Shown here: positions 37,801 to 45,883 of the stretch, piece by piece
Position numbering within the stretch: position 1 is the first letter of the stretch
How the letters are laid out: the number at the start of each line of letters is the position of its first letter
Assembly: GCF_900460345.1 (NCBI RefSeq)
Contig: NZ_UHHW01000002.1
Span: 186,001 to 250,000, forward strand
From: Trueperella pyogenes
GTDB taxonomy: Bacteria; Actinomycetota; Actinomycetes; Actinomycetales; Actinomycetaceae
DNA: 64,000 nt
Direction: 5' to 3'
Made by a program: the position numbers and the translations under genes
Notes under the pieces: model-generated
What the model was told of the DNA's origin: nothing
Database searches by the model: none
Seen by the model: only the letters and a program-made list of their open reading frames with translations

Positions 37801-39405
37801 GTTTTGCCGGTGGCCTGCCTGCCCACGCTCAAGGCGGAGCATGATGTCTTGTCCGCGTACGCGCTTAAGGAAATTGGCTACGACATCTCGGCCATCCCTT
37901 CTGTCCACGAGGGGCGCGAGTCTCGTCTCGTGTTCGTCGACGGCCGCGGCGTACCGAGCGCGTCAGGCGACGGAGCAGTCGAGTCGACGCAGGTTGAGCT
38001 CGATGCGGTGGTGGACGCGGTCATCGAGCATGCGATCGCCCGCCCGCAGGAGGCCCTCGCCGTTGTTGCGCTCTCGGTGGGGCACGCCAACCGCATACGT
38101 GACGCGATCGCCGCAGCTGACTCGAGCGATGTGAAGCGGCTGAAGGAGTTCGTCGTCACCGACATCACACACGCGGTAGGCCTGCGCAGCGATCACGTCA
38201 TCCTTTCAGTGGGCTATGGAAAGACTGTACACGGCCGCGTCCTGCACACTTTCGGGGCATTGGCGACGCCGGCCGGATTGGCCGGTTTGATCGACGCCAT
38301 CGCGGCTGCCAGCTCGGACTTCACCGTCATCTCGGCTCTCGGCCCGGGAGATATCGATACCCACAGGGTCTCGACTCCTGGTCCGAAACTGCTTGCTCGC
38401 CTTATTAACGAGTCGGACGGATCCGACGTCACGAAGGTGACCTATGAAAGCGCGGTGACTCCGCTTCTGGCGGATGTCGCCCATCGCCTCAATGAACGCG
38501 GTTGGCAAACACGCGCCGCCTACGGCTACGAGGATTCTCCGCGTATTCCGCTGGTGGTGGGCAAGGACGGAGAGTTCACGGTAGCTGTTGTGCTTGACGA
38601 CGAGGCCTATGTGGCCGAACGCTCTATGCGCCGTCGTGATCGCTTTTGGATCCAAGCTCTGCAAGCACGGGGCTGGTCGGTGTTCCAGACGTTCTCCAGT
38701 TCCCTTTTCATCGATCCCGCTGGGCAAGCCGATGCCATCGAGGCGCTTTTGCTGGAACGACACCAGTTGCCCGGCGAGCCGATCCAGGTTCCGATCATTG
38801 CCGACGACGTCGTGGTCAGCGGTGACGTGGAAGATGCCGCGACAGAAAGGACACATGAAGCGAAGGTCTCGGCGCGTCCACGTGGACCGCGCCCGGACGT
38901 CGTTCCTGGGCTTAGCCTTGCCGCGTACACTGACGATCAGCTAGATGACATGATCCAGTGGATCGCCACGGACGGCCAGGCGCGTAGCGAGGACGAGTTC
39001 GTGCAGGCGTTACGCTCCGAGCTTGGAATAGCGCGCAAGGGCGAGCAGGTAGACGTTATTTTGCGTAACGTCGCCCGCCGGTCGGGCCTCATCGGGGTAG
39101 CTGTTGCGGCTGCCAGCGGTGATGACGCAACAGTCACAAAGGCACCAACTGCGGAGGCGAGCGGCGGCATGGCGGCCGGCGAGCCAGCAGTTGAGAGCAC
39201 TGCGCCCGAAGACACGGAATCCGAAGACACGGCACCAGTTGCGGAGCTACCGGCCGACGCCGCCGAGGTCAGCGAAGCGGAGGCTGCCGAGCTAAAAAAG
39301 CCGAGCGATCTGTTCGCGCCGGTGGACTACGAGATCGTGGCTGAACAACTAACGGGTGAACTCGATCTTGGCGATGCTCCTTTCTTAGGTGATGAGCGTG
39401 AATAA
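34825..39405 (+). CDS. Large helicase-like protein lacking a functional Walker A
   Basis: A 1526-residue cytoplasmic protein with the outline of a superfamily 1 helicase: an N-terminal accessory region, a first RecA-like part beginning LNAVEAVASGRSIVVDCPPGSQRVQT, a long helical insertion (about 500-880), a Walker B-like WADLVIVEASDS near residue 950, a second RecA-like part (AVGLRSDHVILSVGYGKTVHGRV) and a C-terminal Vsr-like/PD-(D/E)xK-like region (RDRFWIQALQARGWSVFQTFSS). Where active relatives read GPPGTGKT, this protein has CPPGSQRVQ (420-428), without the Lys; the DEA(S/Q) box is VEAS. ATP hydrolysis by this site is unlikely. I start at GTG 34825, with AAAGG ahead. The family placement is moderately certain. 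Confidence 0.7.
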   Translation: MSPFFKRKKSQQSASHVPEPELARSVQSAQSAPSPDEVAVESADDVVQPAPIAASDPQTREQLLDEAFALWHAELAVRAQKADETTSQAASGIIDLTHPHPTGSVAFSAGSPVRITSLVREHFAQQRAVNNLRNLQATTQRIAEMYGHAPVSLAVGRLTWTELPSAPASAAPTNVEFAELTGEFRIDENGSLVAVDSATPSGEIRESNAYDADEGNAGQEKDGAGREGGELGGGEPAPGASEATPRVAQIVREAALFRSVAIEFEEGDATVQQLGHTDINPVFVRALRENGATAEHLAQLNNAVATTPDLDYLLELVRGYGKKFLPGFTFDNEVLLGCFARPGRTMLADLEAMEPYIRTSGVMMALAGDLETRRLSASPLPPGGEEDRAPEVERGAGDLDVAELNAVEAVASGRSIVVDCPPGSQRVQTVASICADAAASKRSVVVVPARLSSGRQLIAELDRLGLGDLILDFSAVEKVPQRIRTGLRLKIPQLSTEKTVDLRAELVETRRQLETFVGDLHRVDDEWGTSIHSLLEKLAGLMARPDAPTTRVRLGKTAVAAMKNEGVEAVIADLNRAAELGAFDPAIARSAWAASTISNATDGQNALDQVRRLRDITIPAAISQSSRSAGETSMKQSKTLAAWFEQIDVLDGIADSLDTFLPRIFETSPMNLVIATASKEWRESHGHVMKMSERRRYKKQALDMVRPGESTATLHEDLRRVQQRREIWRRYCADGGWPTLPDGLAQMRATRQEVQRDLESLQDFLGGEAFFDMDFDELQARLTELVNDADHMSTLPERNATLASLRERGFADFIDDMVERGIEPSHIAAELDLAYTTAVFEEIIATTPTVASLSPLDINALLEKFRQLDRAHTQTLWGPVLRAVVNNARETMQSRRQDTLRLDETLAENGAGGLRDAIATYSRLVQSARPVWVVPATVLAEFIPPMPWADLVIVEASDSVAPLISPMMRGRQAVVVADLHRPGAEDVRVFEQVLPVACLPTLKAEHDVLSAYALKEIGYDISAIPSVHEGRESRLVFVDGRGVPSASGDGAVESTQVELDAVVDAVIEHAIARPQEALAVVALSVGHANRIRDAIAAADSSDVKRLKEFVVTDITHAVGLRSDHVILSVGYGKTVHGRVLHTFGALATPAGLAGLIDAIAAASSDFTVISALGPGDIDTHRVSTPGPKLLARLINESDGSDVTKVTYESAVTPLLADVAHRLNERGWQTRAAYGYEDSPRIPLVVGKDGEFTVAVVLDDEAYVAERSMRRRDRFWIQALQARGWSVFQTFSSSLFIDPAGQADAIEALLLERHQLPGEPIQVPIIADDVVVSGDVEDAATERTHEAKVSARPRGPRPDVVPGLSLAAYTDDQLDDMIQWIATDGQARSEDEFVQALRSELGIARKGEQVDVILRNVARRSGLIGVAVAAASGDDATVTKAPTAEASGGMAAGEPAVESTAPEDTESEDTAPVAELPADAAEVSEAEAAELKKPSDLFAPVDYEIVAEQLTGELDLGDAPFLGDERE

Positions 39406-39679
39406 AGAGGTCGATGGCGCTGCGCACGTGGCTGGCAAGCCGGTCAAACGCCGAGGCACGCGCCGCGTCGTCATGGTTTCGGAAGTCGACGCACGACGTA
39501 TCCGAGCCGGGGAATTCGCATCGGTGGAAGAGGTCTTGCACGCCACCGACAAGTCTGCGCGTCCACTGGCAGAGCGGCAGGCAAAGAAGCAGGCAAGGCA
39601 AAAGGGCGAAGGGCCAAAGTTTAGCCCTCACGATCAGGCGATTCTTAATGAGTTGCCACCACATTTTGGCAAACTCTAG
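39392..39679 (+). CDS. Small basic conserved hypothetical protein
   Basis: A 95-residue Lys/Arg-rich soluble protein overlapping the end of the helicase-like gene by 14 bases, so it is co-translated with it. The core reads RRVVMVSEVDARRIRAGEFASVEEVLHATDKSARP, then a basic stretch (AERQAKKQARQKGE) and a tail LNELPPHFGKL. Charge suggests nucleic-acid or protein contact with the helicase-like protein. Function unknown. Convergent with and overlapping the SAF gene by four bases. Confidence 0.7.
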   Translation: MSVNKEVDGAAHVAGKPVKRRGTRRVVMVSEVDARRIRAGEFASVEEVLHATDKSARPLAERQAKKQARQKGEGPKFSPHDQAILNELPPHFGKL

Positions 39680-40368
39680 TTGCTCGTGGTTGGGGAGCCG
39701 GGAGGACTGCTCTTCACCCCCACCGGTCCGGAGAGCACGGCTCGCAGCGGTGCTCGATTCGAGGCGCCGATGACCTTGCCGATCTCGCGCTCGGCTATGG
39801 CCAGGTAAAAGATACGTGTGTCCGCTGTGGAGCCGAGTATCGTGCTCTTTCCTTTCTCATGAGCGACCCCGGCCACGAGTACATCCTTCGCTATCATCGC
39901 GGCCTCGCCAGCGGAGGAATCGGGTGCACTGAAAAGATTGACCCGCACGCCGGGGTGGATGATCGACAAGCCACTCGCATCTGCGATTGGCACCGCCGCG
40001 ATGACGCTTCCACGCGGCGCCCTGCTCAAAAATTCCGAACTGAGCAGGTTATTCGAAAAGATAGGTGCGCCCTCATCTACGGGAGTTATGACGAATTCCC
40101 CGGCAACTGCCTTGGTATCCTGCGTAACTCCTGGTAGCTGCGCAGTGAGCATCGCCTGGCGCACGTCGTCGTCTGTGACGCGTTCGCCCCCGGCGAGAGG
40201 ACGCGTGGCGACCACCGCGGGGAAGGTGCGAACTGGCGTCGGAACGGGAGCTATGGTGTGGATTGCGAGGATGGCAAACATCGCAACCCCCACCCATCGC
40301 CAGCGCCACATCAGGGCGCGAATGGGCGAGGAGCGGGCCGACGAGGGTGCACGAGTAAAAGGCGTCAT
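39676..40368 (-). CDS. SAF-domain membrane protein (CpaB-like)
   Basis: A 230-residue protein with one N-terminal transmembrane helix (WVGVAMFAILAIHTIAPVP) followed by a SAF domain (about 50-120, VVATRPLAGGERVTDDDVRQAML) and a C-terminal RcpC/CpaB-like part. SAF domains of this kind are found in Flp pilus assembly protein CpaB and as stand-alone actinobacterial proteins. No pilus genes lie next to it, so a pilus role is not supported locally. Confidence 0.75.
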   Translation of the reverse strand: MTPFTRAPSSARSSPIRALMWRWRWVGVAMFAILAIHTIAPVPTPVRTFPAVVATRPLAGGERVTDDDVRQAMLTAQLPGVTQDTKAVAGEFVITPVDEGAPIFSNNLLSSEFLSRAPRGSVIAAVPIADASGLSIIHPGVRVNLFSAPDSSAGEAAMIAKDVLVAGVAHEKGKSTILGSTADTRIFYLAIAEREIGKVIGASNRAPLRAVLSGPVGVKSSPPGSPTTSN

Positions 40369-40436
40369 GCCCCGATTGTGCCAAGTCGCGGTGAAGCTAC
40401 CTGCGCGTTATCGGCGGAAAGTGGACAGCGGCGTCG

Positions 40437-41084
40437 TTACGAAAGCTGTGGATGACTTTTCTTGGCGATATCGGTAGGCATAATGGCCGTGGGGAGGATG
40501 GCGTAGGGGACGCTCACATCCATCTCATCTTGCGGAATACGCACCTCGAGGAATTCCTCGGGATAAATCATCGCCCCCACCGGCGCATCCGGGTTCACCT
40601 GTTTGAGCGCGCGATCGTACCAGCCGCCACCCTGCCCCAGGCGCGCGCCCTCACGCGAGATCGCCAGCGCAGGAATGATCATCGCCTCCACATCGGAAAG
40701 GATCGTGTTTTCGTAGGAATCGCCGGCAGGCTCCGGAGGGCGCCCAGGAGCCATCTCCACCAATTCTGTACCAGGCTCAAACAGCCCCCACGCGCGCGAC
40801 AACCCCGGTCCGAGCTTGGGAAGGAGAACCCGTTTTCCGGCGTCGTGAAGGGCTTGCAGGACGCCATAAGTAGGAGGCTCCAGCTTAGTCGATACATAAC
40901 ACGCCACCAGCGTGGCATCGCCCAAAAAGTCCATCACAGTGGGAACCCAGACATCGGCAAGCTCGGCGATTTTCCGCTTACTACGTTGCTTACGATGTTC
41001 GCGAACAGCGGCACGTAGGAGCTGCTTCGCTTCCTCGACCTCCGCATCGACCAAATCCGGAATGCTCAACGACGAAATCGACAT
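40437..41084 (-). CDS. 5-formyltetrahydrofolate cyclo-ligase
   Basis: A 215-residue ATP-dependent enzyme converting 5-formyl-THF to methenyl-THF. Conserved blocks are LLPKLGPG (substrate), MIIPALAISREGARLGQGGGWYDRAL (the LGxGxGYYDR motif) and VPYAILPTAIMPTD at the end. It diverges from the Glp gene by 83 bp; this neighbourhood (cyclo-ligase, Glp, GlpR) is conserved in many actinobacteria. Confidence 0.93.
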   Translation of the reverse strand: MSISSLSIPDLVDAEVEEAKQLLRAAVREHRKQRSKRKIAELADVWVPTVMDFLGDATLVACYVSTKLEPPTYGVLQALHDAGKRVLLPKLGPGLSRAWGLFEPGTELVEMAPGRPPEPAGDSYENTILSDVEAMIIPALAISREGARLGQGGGWYDRALKQVNPDAPVGAMIYPEEFLEVRIPQDEMDVSVPYAILPTAIMPTDIAKKSHPQLS

Positions 41085-41167
41085 GACTTCATTCTTTCAC
41101 GAAAGGTTCAGTGCGTCAGGGAAGGTACGCTCTCGGGTAAACTGGTGAGAAGTCTTGAGGAGGCCCA

Positions 41168-42382
41168 ATGAAGTCAGTTGCCGACCACCTTGCCGAATGC
41201 CTCTCGGTCGCCCAGCCCTTGCCGCCTTTCGCCGTCGCGCTCGGCGACGCCGTGGGGTGTGTTCTCGCCGAGGACGTGCGCTCGCTCGTAGATGTGCCGC
41301 AGGCTGATCTTGCTGCGCGTGACGGTTACGCCGTGCGGATCGCCGATGTGGCGGCGGCGAGTCGCGCCAATCCCGTATCTCTTCCCATGCTTGAGGAAGT
41401 TCGTGCTGACACGGTAGATCCCACCGCGCTCGTCGAGCATACGGCCGTGCGCATCTCCTCCGGGGCGGTGCTGCCCGCCGGCGCGGACGCCGTCATCCCC
41501 ATCGAATCCACCGATCAGGGCCGCGCCGAGGTGCGGTTTTTCGCAGCGGCACAGGCCGGAGAAAATGTACGACGCCGCTCGGAGGACTTCGCCGCAGGTG
41601 CGGTTCTGCTGCGGGCCGGTGTGCGCATTGGGTCTCGGCAAGTGGCGGTTTTGGCTTCCGCAGGCCACTCGACGGTCATGGTACATCCCTCGCCGCGCGT
41701 CGTCGTCATGGCGATCGGCGATGAGCTGCAAGAGCCGGGTATGCCAGCCATGCGGGGCAAGATTTATGACGCGAATTCCCACTTCCTGGCTACCGCCATT
41801 CGCGACGCCGGTGCCGAGGTTTTCCGGGTCGGCGCCGTCACGGATAACAAGCGTGAGCTGCGCGAACTTCTCGAGGATCAGCTCGTGCGCGCCGACATCA
41901 TCATCACCACCGGCGGGCTTTCCTACGGCGGCGGGGACACGCTCAAAGAGGTGCTCTCCCCGCTGGGGACCGTGCGTTTCGACAACGTGGCGATGGCACC
42001 AGGCCGCCAGCTCGGCGTCGGGCGGCTGGAAAACGAGACGACTGTCTTCTGCCTCCCTGGGGCGCCCGTGGCTGCCGCCACCGCTTTCGAGGTCTTCATC
42101 CGGCCCGCGTTGCGCCACATGGCCGGGTATTCTTCTGTCCACCGCCGCTCCGTCGTGGCCAGAGTAGAGACGGGCTGGGAGTCGCCGGAGAGGATGCGCG
42201 ACTTCGTGCGAGCGAAAGTCGTGGGAAATCCACACGAAGGATACCGGGTTGAGCCCGTGGGCGACCCGAATCGCCCGCTACTGACCGCGCTCGCCAAGGC
42301 GAACTGTTTAGCGATAGTGCCCGAGGAACAGCGCTTGGTGCAGGCGGGGGACTCGCTGGAGTGCCTCGTCTGGGAAAGGTAG
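41168..42382 (+). CDS. glp: MoeA-type molybdotransferase / gephyrin-like protein Glp
   Basis: A 404-residue MoeA fold: domain with LAARDGYAVRIADV, molybdopterin/Mg site DVIITTGGLSYGGGDTLKEVL-like block, FCLPGAPVAAATAFEVF and a C-terminal domain IV. By homology MoeA inserts Mo into molybdopterin. The same family was recruited in Corynebacterium as Glp, which binds FtsZ and the membrane receptor GlpR. The next gene encodes a GlpR/SepX-like membrane protein, and no molybdenum cofactor genes are nearby, so I favour the Glp role. This is inference from synteny. Confidence 0.85.
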   Translation: MKSVADHLAECLSVAQPLPPFAVALGDAVGCVLAEDVRSLVDVPQADLAARDGYAVRIADVAAASRANPVSLPMLEEVRADTVDPTALVEHTAVRISSGAVLPAGADAVIPIESTDQGRAEVRFFAAAQAGENVRRRSEDFAAGAVLLRAGVRIGSRQVAVLASAGHSTVMVHPSPRVVVMAIGDELQEPGMPAMRGKIYDANSHFLATAIRDAGAEVFRVGAVTDNKRELRELLEDQLVRADIIITTGGLSYGGGDTLKEVLSPLGTVRFDNVAMAPGRQLGVGRLENETTVFCLPGAPVAAATAFEVFIRPALRHMAGYSSVHRRSVVARVETGWESPERMRDFVRAKVVGNPHEGYRVEPVGDPNRPLLTALAKANCLAIVPEEQRLVQAGDSLECLVWER

Positions 42383-42441
42383 ACGCAACACGCCATCGGA
42401 AGATCTTTAGGCGCCTTGCTCTTTCGTTCTAGCGTGGGAAT

Positions 42442-43461
42442 ATGGGTATCGATGGGGCGGTTATCGCTGTAGGGGCATTGTTCCTCTTGGTGTACATCGT
42501 CCCGCAGATCACCCGTAGACGGGCTGTTTTCGCGGACGCACCAATCGGTGAACGTTACTCAGAGGATCTGAGGCTCATCACTGGGCGGACACTGCACGAC
42601 GAAGGCGGTGACCACGGAAAAATCTTTACGACGGAGCGAACAATGAGCATACCCACTAGGCGTAGCGCCACCCGCGGTCCTGACGCGGCCAAGATGCGCG
42701 CCATCGCCCGTGACCGTTCCCGCGCTCGAGCCCGCATCGCACGTCGGCACGCATACCAACAGCGCGTTTTCATCGGTGGTGGGGCGATCGCGTTGGTCGC
42801 CCTGGCACTGTGGGTCGCCGTTGGTGCGACGTCGTTAGCTGCTGGCTGGGCCATCGCCGCGACCGCGATGGGCGGTGTCTACCTCATCGGTGCCGGGTAC
42901 CTCGTGACGCAGTGGTCCGCGCTCAATGCAACTGACGAAGAGCGGATCGCCAAGTCCACGAAGGCTCTCGGCCGGGCAGCGACGAAGCGCGCCCACGTGG
43001 CCAAGGCAGAGCGTGCGGCGAGAGCCGAGACTAGTGTTGACCGGGCACAAGTTGAAGCGGTTGCCGCAGGCGAGGCGGTTACTGCGGATGAGGCGGTTAA
43101 ATCAATGCAGAGCGAGCCGCCGCAGACCAAGACCGTGCAGGCGGTGGACGCGGCGCCGCGCGTCGCGCATAAGCCTGTCCAGCGCAAGGCAAGTAGTGCG
43201 GGCGAGGGCGCTACGGCGTCGGCAAACGTGCCGTCCTATACGCTCAAACCGACACGCCGCAAGGTCAAGCCGTACGTCGCCCCCGAGGCGCCGACGGCCG
43301 AGGTGCCCTTCCGCCCAACCCGGCTCGGCGAGCGGCTTGGTGCAGCCGCACTGGAGAGCGCGCATCCCGCACCCGAGATGACCGGCGCCGAAGAGCTGCG
43401 CTCCGACGTACTAGGCGGCGGCTCCACCCTCGACGCGCTGTTGGATCGTCGCCGCGCGTGA
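42442..43461 (+). CDS. GlpR/SepX-like division membrane protein
   Basis: A 339-residue protein with an N-terminal transmembrane segment (AVIAVGALFLLVYIVPQITRRR), a basic cytoplasmic linker (RAIARDRSRARARIARRHAYQQR), a second membrane pair (about 110-155) and a disordered C-terminal tail rich in Ala, Pro and charge. This layout and its place directly behind glp match GlpR of Corynebacterium and SepX of Streptomyces, septum proteins that connect to FtsZ. Sequence similarity in such proteins is low outside the N-terminus, so the assignment rests on topology and synteny. Confidence 0.7.
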   Translation: MGIDGAVIAVGALFLLVYIVPQITRRRAVFADAPIGERYSEDLRLITGRTLHDEGGDHGKIFTTERTMSIPTRRSATRGPDAAKMRAIARDRSRARARIARRHAYQQRVFIGGGAIALVALALWVAVGATSLAAGWAIAATAMGGVYLIGAGYLVTQWSALNATDEERIAKSTKALGRAATKRAHVAKAERAARAETSVDRAQVEAVAAGEAVTADEAVKSMQSEPPQTKTVQAVDAAPRVAHKPVQRKASSAGEGATASANVPSYTLKPTRRKVKPYVAPEAPTAEVPFRPTRLGERLGAAALESAHPAPEMTGAEELRSDVLGGGSTLDALLDRRRA

Positions 43462-44084
43462 GCGCAATCGCCTTCATCCACGGCCACGCCCACACCCCGC
43501 AGGTGTGGCGCGCGGTCGCCGACCATTTGCCGCCCGCGTGGGCGGTTGTCGCACCGGATCTGTTCGCAGTCGCTCGCGTCGGTTCGAGCAGCGAGGCACG
43601 CCGCGAAGCCATGGTCGCCCAAATCAACCGCGACCTTGCGCTTATGGGCTTGGCAGAACCCGTGGTGGTCGTGGCAGAGGGACTCGGCGCAATTCCTGCG
43701 ATCCAGTATGCAGCCGAACACCCAGGCCGGGTGGCCGGAATCTTCCTGTCCGGTCCCAAGCTAGCGCTGTCCCGCGCAGAGGCGATGAGACTGCGGGTCG
43801 CGGAAAAGATTCGGCGCGCCGATGCGGCGTCGGCGTCCGATAAGCAGGTTGCTGCGTACCTGTCCGGGCTCGTGGGTCTCGACGAGCACGCGGTTGCCGA
43901 GCGGCTGGAGGTAGCGCGCATCGCCGTCGTTGGAGAGAAGGATCGTGGGGGAACGAAGGGTGCCACGGCGCTTAAAGCCGCAGGCTGGGAGCACGACGTC
44001 GTGCTGCAGGCGGAACCCGATTGGTACGCGTATGCACCGTCGGCGTTCGCGGCACGAGTGACTCAGTTCGCGGCACGAACGTGA
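43458..44084 (+). CDS. Alpha/beta-hydrolase-fold protein without the nucleophile serine
   Basis: A 208-residue alpha/beta fold. The opening IAFIHGHAHTPQVWRAVADHL is the usual oxyanion-hole region and PDLFAVAR follows. At the nucleophile elbow, where active enzymes read G-x-S-x-G, it reads A-E-G-L-G (73-77), so Ser is replaced by Gly. A catalytic role is unlikely; binding or scaffolding is more plausible. It starts at a GTG overlapping the stop codon of the GlpR/SepX-like gene by four bases, so it is coupled to that division-associated locus. Confidence 0.75.
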   Translation: MSAIAFIHGHAHTPQVWRAVADHLPPAWAVVAPDLFAVARVGSSSEARREAMVAQINRDLALMGLAEPVVVVAEGLGAIPAIQYAAEHPGRVAGIFLSGPKLALSRAEAMRLRVAEKIRRADAASASDKQVAAYLSGLVGLDEHAVAERLEVARIAVVGEKDRGGTKGATALKAAGWEHDVVLQAEPDWYAYAPSAFAARVTQFAART

Positions 44085-44144
44085 CCTAGTAGACGGCCAC
44101 GGGTAGGCACTCGGGCGGCGGGTGATGCTATGATCATCGGGTCA

Positions 44145-44220
44145 GGGGCTATGGCGCAGTTGGTAGCGCGTCTCGTTCGCAATGAGAAGGTCAGGGGTTC
44201 GAATCCCCTTAGCTCCACCA
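44145..44220 (+). tRNA. tRNA-Ala (anticodon CGC)
   Basis: Complete cloverleaf: acceptor GGGGCTA/TAGCTCC with one wobble pair, anticodon stem TCTCG/TGAGA, loop TTCGCAA with anticodon CGC reading GCG, T-arm AGGGG/CCCCT, CCA encoded at 44218-44220. A prophage remnant lies directly 3' of it. Confidence 0.93.
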
Positions 44221-44227
44221 ACGAGAA

Positions 44228-44263
44228 AACCCCGTCACCGCAACGAAAAACGGCGACGGGGTT
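44228..44263 (+). terminator. Terminator behind tRNA-Ala
   Basis: AACCCCGTCACCG pairs with CGGCGACGGGGTT (44251-44263) around a ten-base A-rich loop, with one unpaired base in the stem. Confidence 0.75.
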
Positions 44264-44449
44264 CTTCATATATGAGGGTCAAAAACCGGGTTTTGACAGC
44301 CATTAGGACAGCCATTCGAACAAAACGCGCACGAGATCTGCCCCGCTAGGCCACGGATTATTACGAGAAATGAAAGGCTCCGGGCGTGCGCGTGCAGTGG
44401 AGCTGATAGAGAAGATGAGCTCTTAGGCTGTGCCCTAGGGGCGGCAGGG

Positions 44450-44662
44450 CTACTTTTCTTGATGCCCGTTTTTTCGGAGTAAGCGGATCATGCCCTGGAA
44501 GAAAAATAGGGCTGTCATGAAGCCGGCAACGAGCGCGACCGCGTAGCCGATGCCCTCGACCGGGCGCGGCATGTGGGCGATTACCCATCCACAAAAAGCT
44601 ATTCCAGCAAATAATCCCATCATGATGAATGAATGCTTGGCGGTAAGGCGGGGGTTGTCCAT
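44450..44662 (-). CDS. Small two-helix membrane protein
   Basis: A 70-residue ORF with two hydrophobic helices (IMMGLFAGIAFCGWVIAHM and AVALVAGFMTALFFFQGMI) and a basic tail. No family recognised. It follows the ImmA gene by 17 bp on the same strand, so it likely belongs to the same transcript of the element. Confidence 0.6.
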   Translation of the reverse strand: MDNPRLTAKHSFIMMGLFAGIAFCGWVIAHMPRPVEGIGYAVALVAGFMTALFFFQGMIRLLRKNGHQEK

Positions 44663-44679
44663 AATCTGGTCTTCTTGAG

Positions 44680-45063
44680 CTAGTGTGCGGATACGAATTC
44701 ATCATATAGAGCTTGCCGGTAGGCTTCCACGACCCATACCGGCACCCCGAGTTCTTCCGCAATCCCCACCGTGCTGCCCTCGTGCGCGTATTCGGCTAGC
44801 GCGTATTCGGCGGGTGAGATGAGGAGGCGTGCGGCTTCACGGTCCACGTACCGCTCCATGCTGGCAGACTGCGGCCCGTCATGGCCGCGCAGGGCATGCA
44901 CGTACTCGTGGGCGAGGGTCGCCAGCTGGGAGGTCTCAGGGAGCCTGGAGTCAATGACGATTAACCCAGTGTCATGGTAGTAGGCGCCCGCTAGTGGGAA
45001 TGGCATAAACACCACATGCACACCAATACTCGTGCAGGCAGTAATGAGATCTTCTTCGGTCAC
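44680..45063 (-). CDS. ImmA/IrrE-family metallopeptidase
   Basis: A 127-residue zinc peptidase of the ImmA/IrrE family. The motif HEYVH in TLAHEYVHALRGHDG is the HExxH site and the Glu of YVDREAARLLI is the third ligand. On integrative elements these peptidases cut the partner XRE repressor to trigger excision; here the XRE gene lies 0.8 kb upstream on the same strand. The start is a GTG at 45061-45063. The usual adjacency of ImmA and repressor is interrupted by the DUF3800 gene. Confidence 0.85.
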   Translation of the reverse strand: MTEEDLITACTSIGVHVVFMPFPLAGAYYHDTGLIVIDSRLPETSQLATLAHEYVHALRGHDGPQSASMERYVDREAARLLISPAEYALAEYAHEGSTVGIAEELGVPVWVVEAYRQALYDEFVSAH

Positions 45064-45229
45064 ACCACAGAAGCATAGAAACCGGCACCGACAAAAATGG
45101 ATCGACTGCGTTTAGAAAATCTCTATTGATTTCGCCCTTTGGTCTGTGAAATACTGAGCGTGCCAGTGACAAGAGGGTCTGTATCCTCTTCCGCTTTCAA
45201 AAAGAAAGTTGCGATAGCTGGCTTTAATA

Positions 45230-45883
45230 CTATTCACCCCACGGTAGCTGTCGTGACACTGTTAATGCTTCAATATCATCCGCGTGGTTCCCTATAGAGC
45301 GCCCCATCATTTGTCTGTGTGTAGCCCAAAGAAGGTAGTCGGCCGCTTGCAACCCCCACACAGAACGCGAGTCCCAGTAGCAAGGCACCGTCACTTGGGG
45401 CATCTGATTAGCTATATCTTCAATAGCCGATCGTGCAGTTGCTCGAATCGCCTTTGTGCCGATGGTGGCGGTAATAATGTACACCTTTGCGTCTTGGGGG
45501 ATAGCCCGCGTGAGCAGGCGCTTAAGGTGAAGAAAAAAGGCGAGCTTGTAAAGCCGCATTTTCCCAGCGTTTTGCACATACCAATATGCTCTATCTTTAC
45601 GGAGAAATGTTGCATCGAATTGCGGTTTCTGCATAGAGATGAGAGAAAATACTTCATCCCTGATGGGCCACACGTCGTCTTTTGCGTGGAACTGTTTTTC
45701 AACGGAAAGGCCACGCTCTTCGAGGGAAAGTCTAAGGACTTGAGCTTCCCAGTTCTCCTGTGAGTGGTCGCCGATGTAGGTAGCTGAACCGACACCAAAA
45801 TATGGGAAGTCGGACGGTGTTTTTGGGGAGTCGAAATCTAGGGTGCCTGTTTCGTCTAAGTAGACGAAGTAATCCTGGCTCAT
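45230..45883 (-). CDS. DUF3800 protein, second copy in the window
   Basis: A 217-residue DUF3800 protein: YFVYLDETGTLDFD carries the Y-x-D-E-(S/T)-G signature, FHAKDDVW a second acidic site and GLQAADYLLWATH the terminal Q-x-A-D motif. It is shorter than, and only distantly similar to, the one at tRNA-Arg. Its ATG overlaps the stop codon of the XRE gene (ATGA), so repressor and DUF3800 protein are made together. It therefore would be expressed in the lysogenic state, as immunity or defence cargo genes are. Activity unproven. Confidence 0.8.
   Translation of the reverse strand: MSQDYFVYLDETGTLDFDSPKTPSDFPYFGVGSATYIGDHSQENWEAQVLRLSLEERGLSVEKQFHAKDDVWPIRDEVFSLISMQKPQFDATFLRKDRAYWYVQNAGKMRLYKLAFFLHLKRLLTRAIPQDAKVYIITATIGTKAIRATARSAIEDIANQMPQVTVPCYWDSRSVWGLQAADYLLWATHRQMMGRSIGNHADDIEALTVSRQLPWGE

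Noticed and set aside
44063-44269. Minus-strand ORF over tRNA-Ala (contains ELRGFEPLTFSLRTRR)
   Set aside because: This peptide is the translated antisense strand of the tRNA, a well-known annotation artefact.
44264-44449. Integrase remnant next to tRNA-Ala
   Set aside because: Short open stretches and a repeated GACAGCCATT occur, but no catalytic Arg/His/Tyr block of a tyrosine recombinase can be read.
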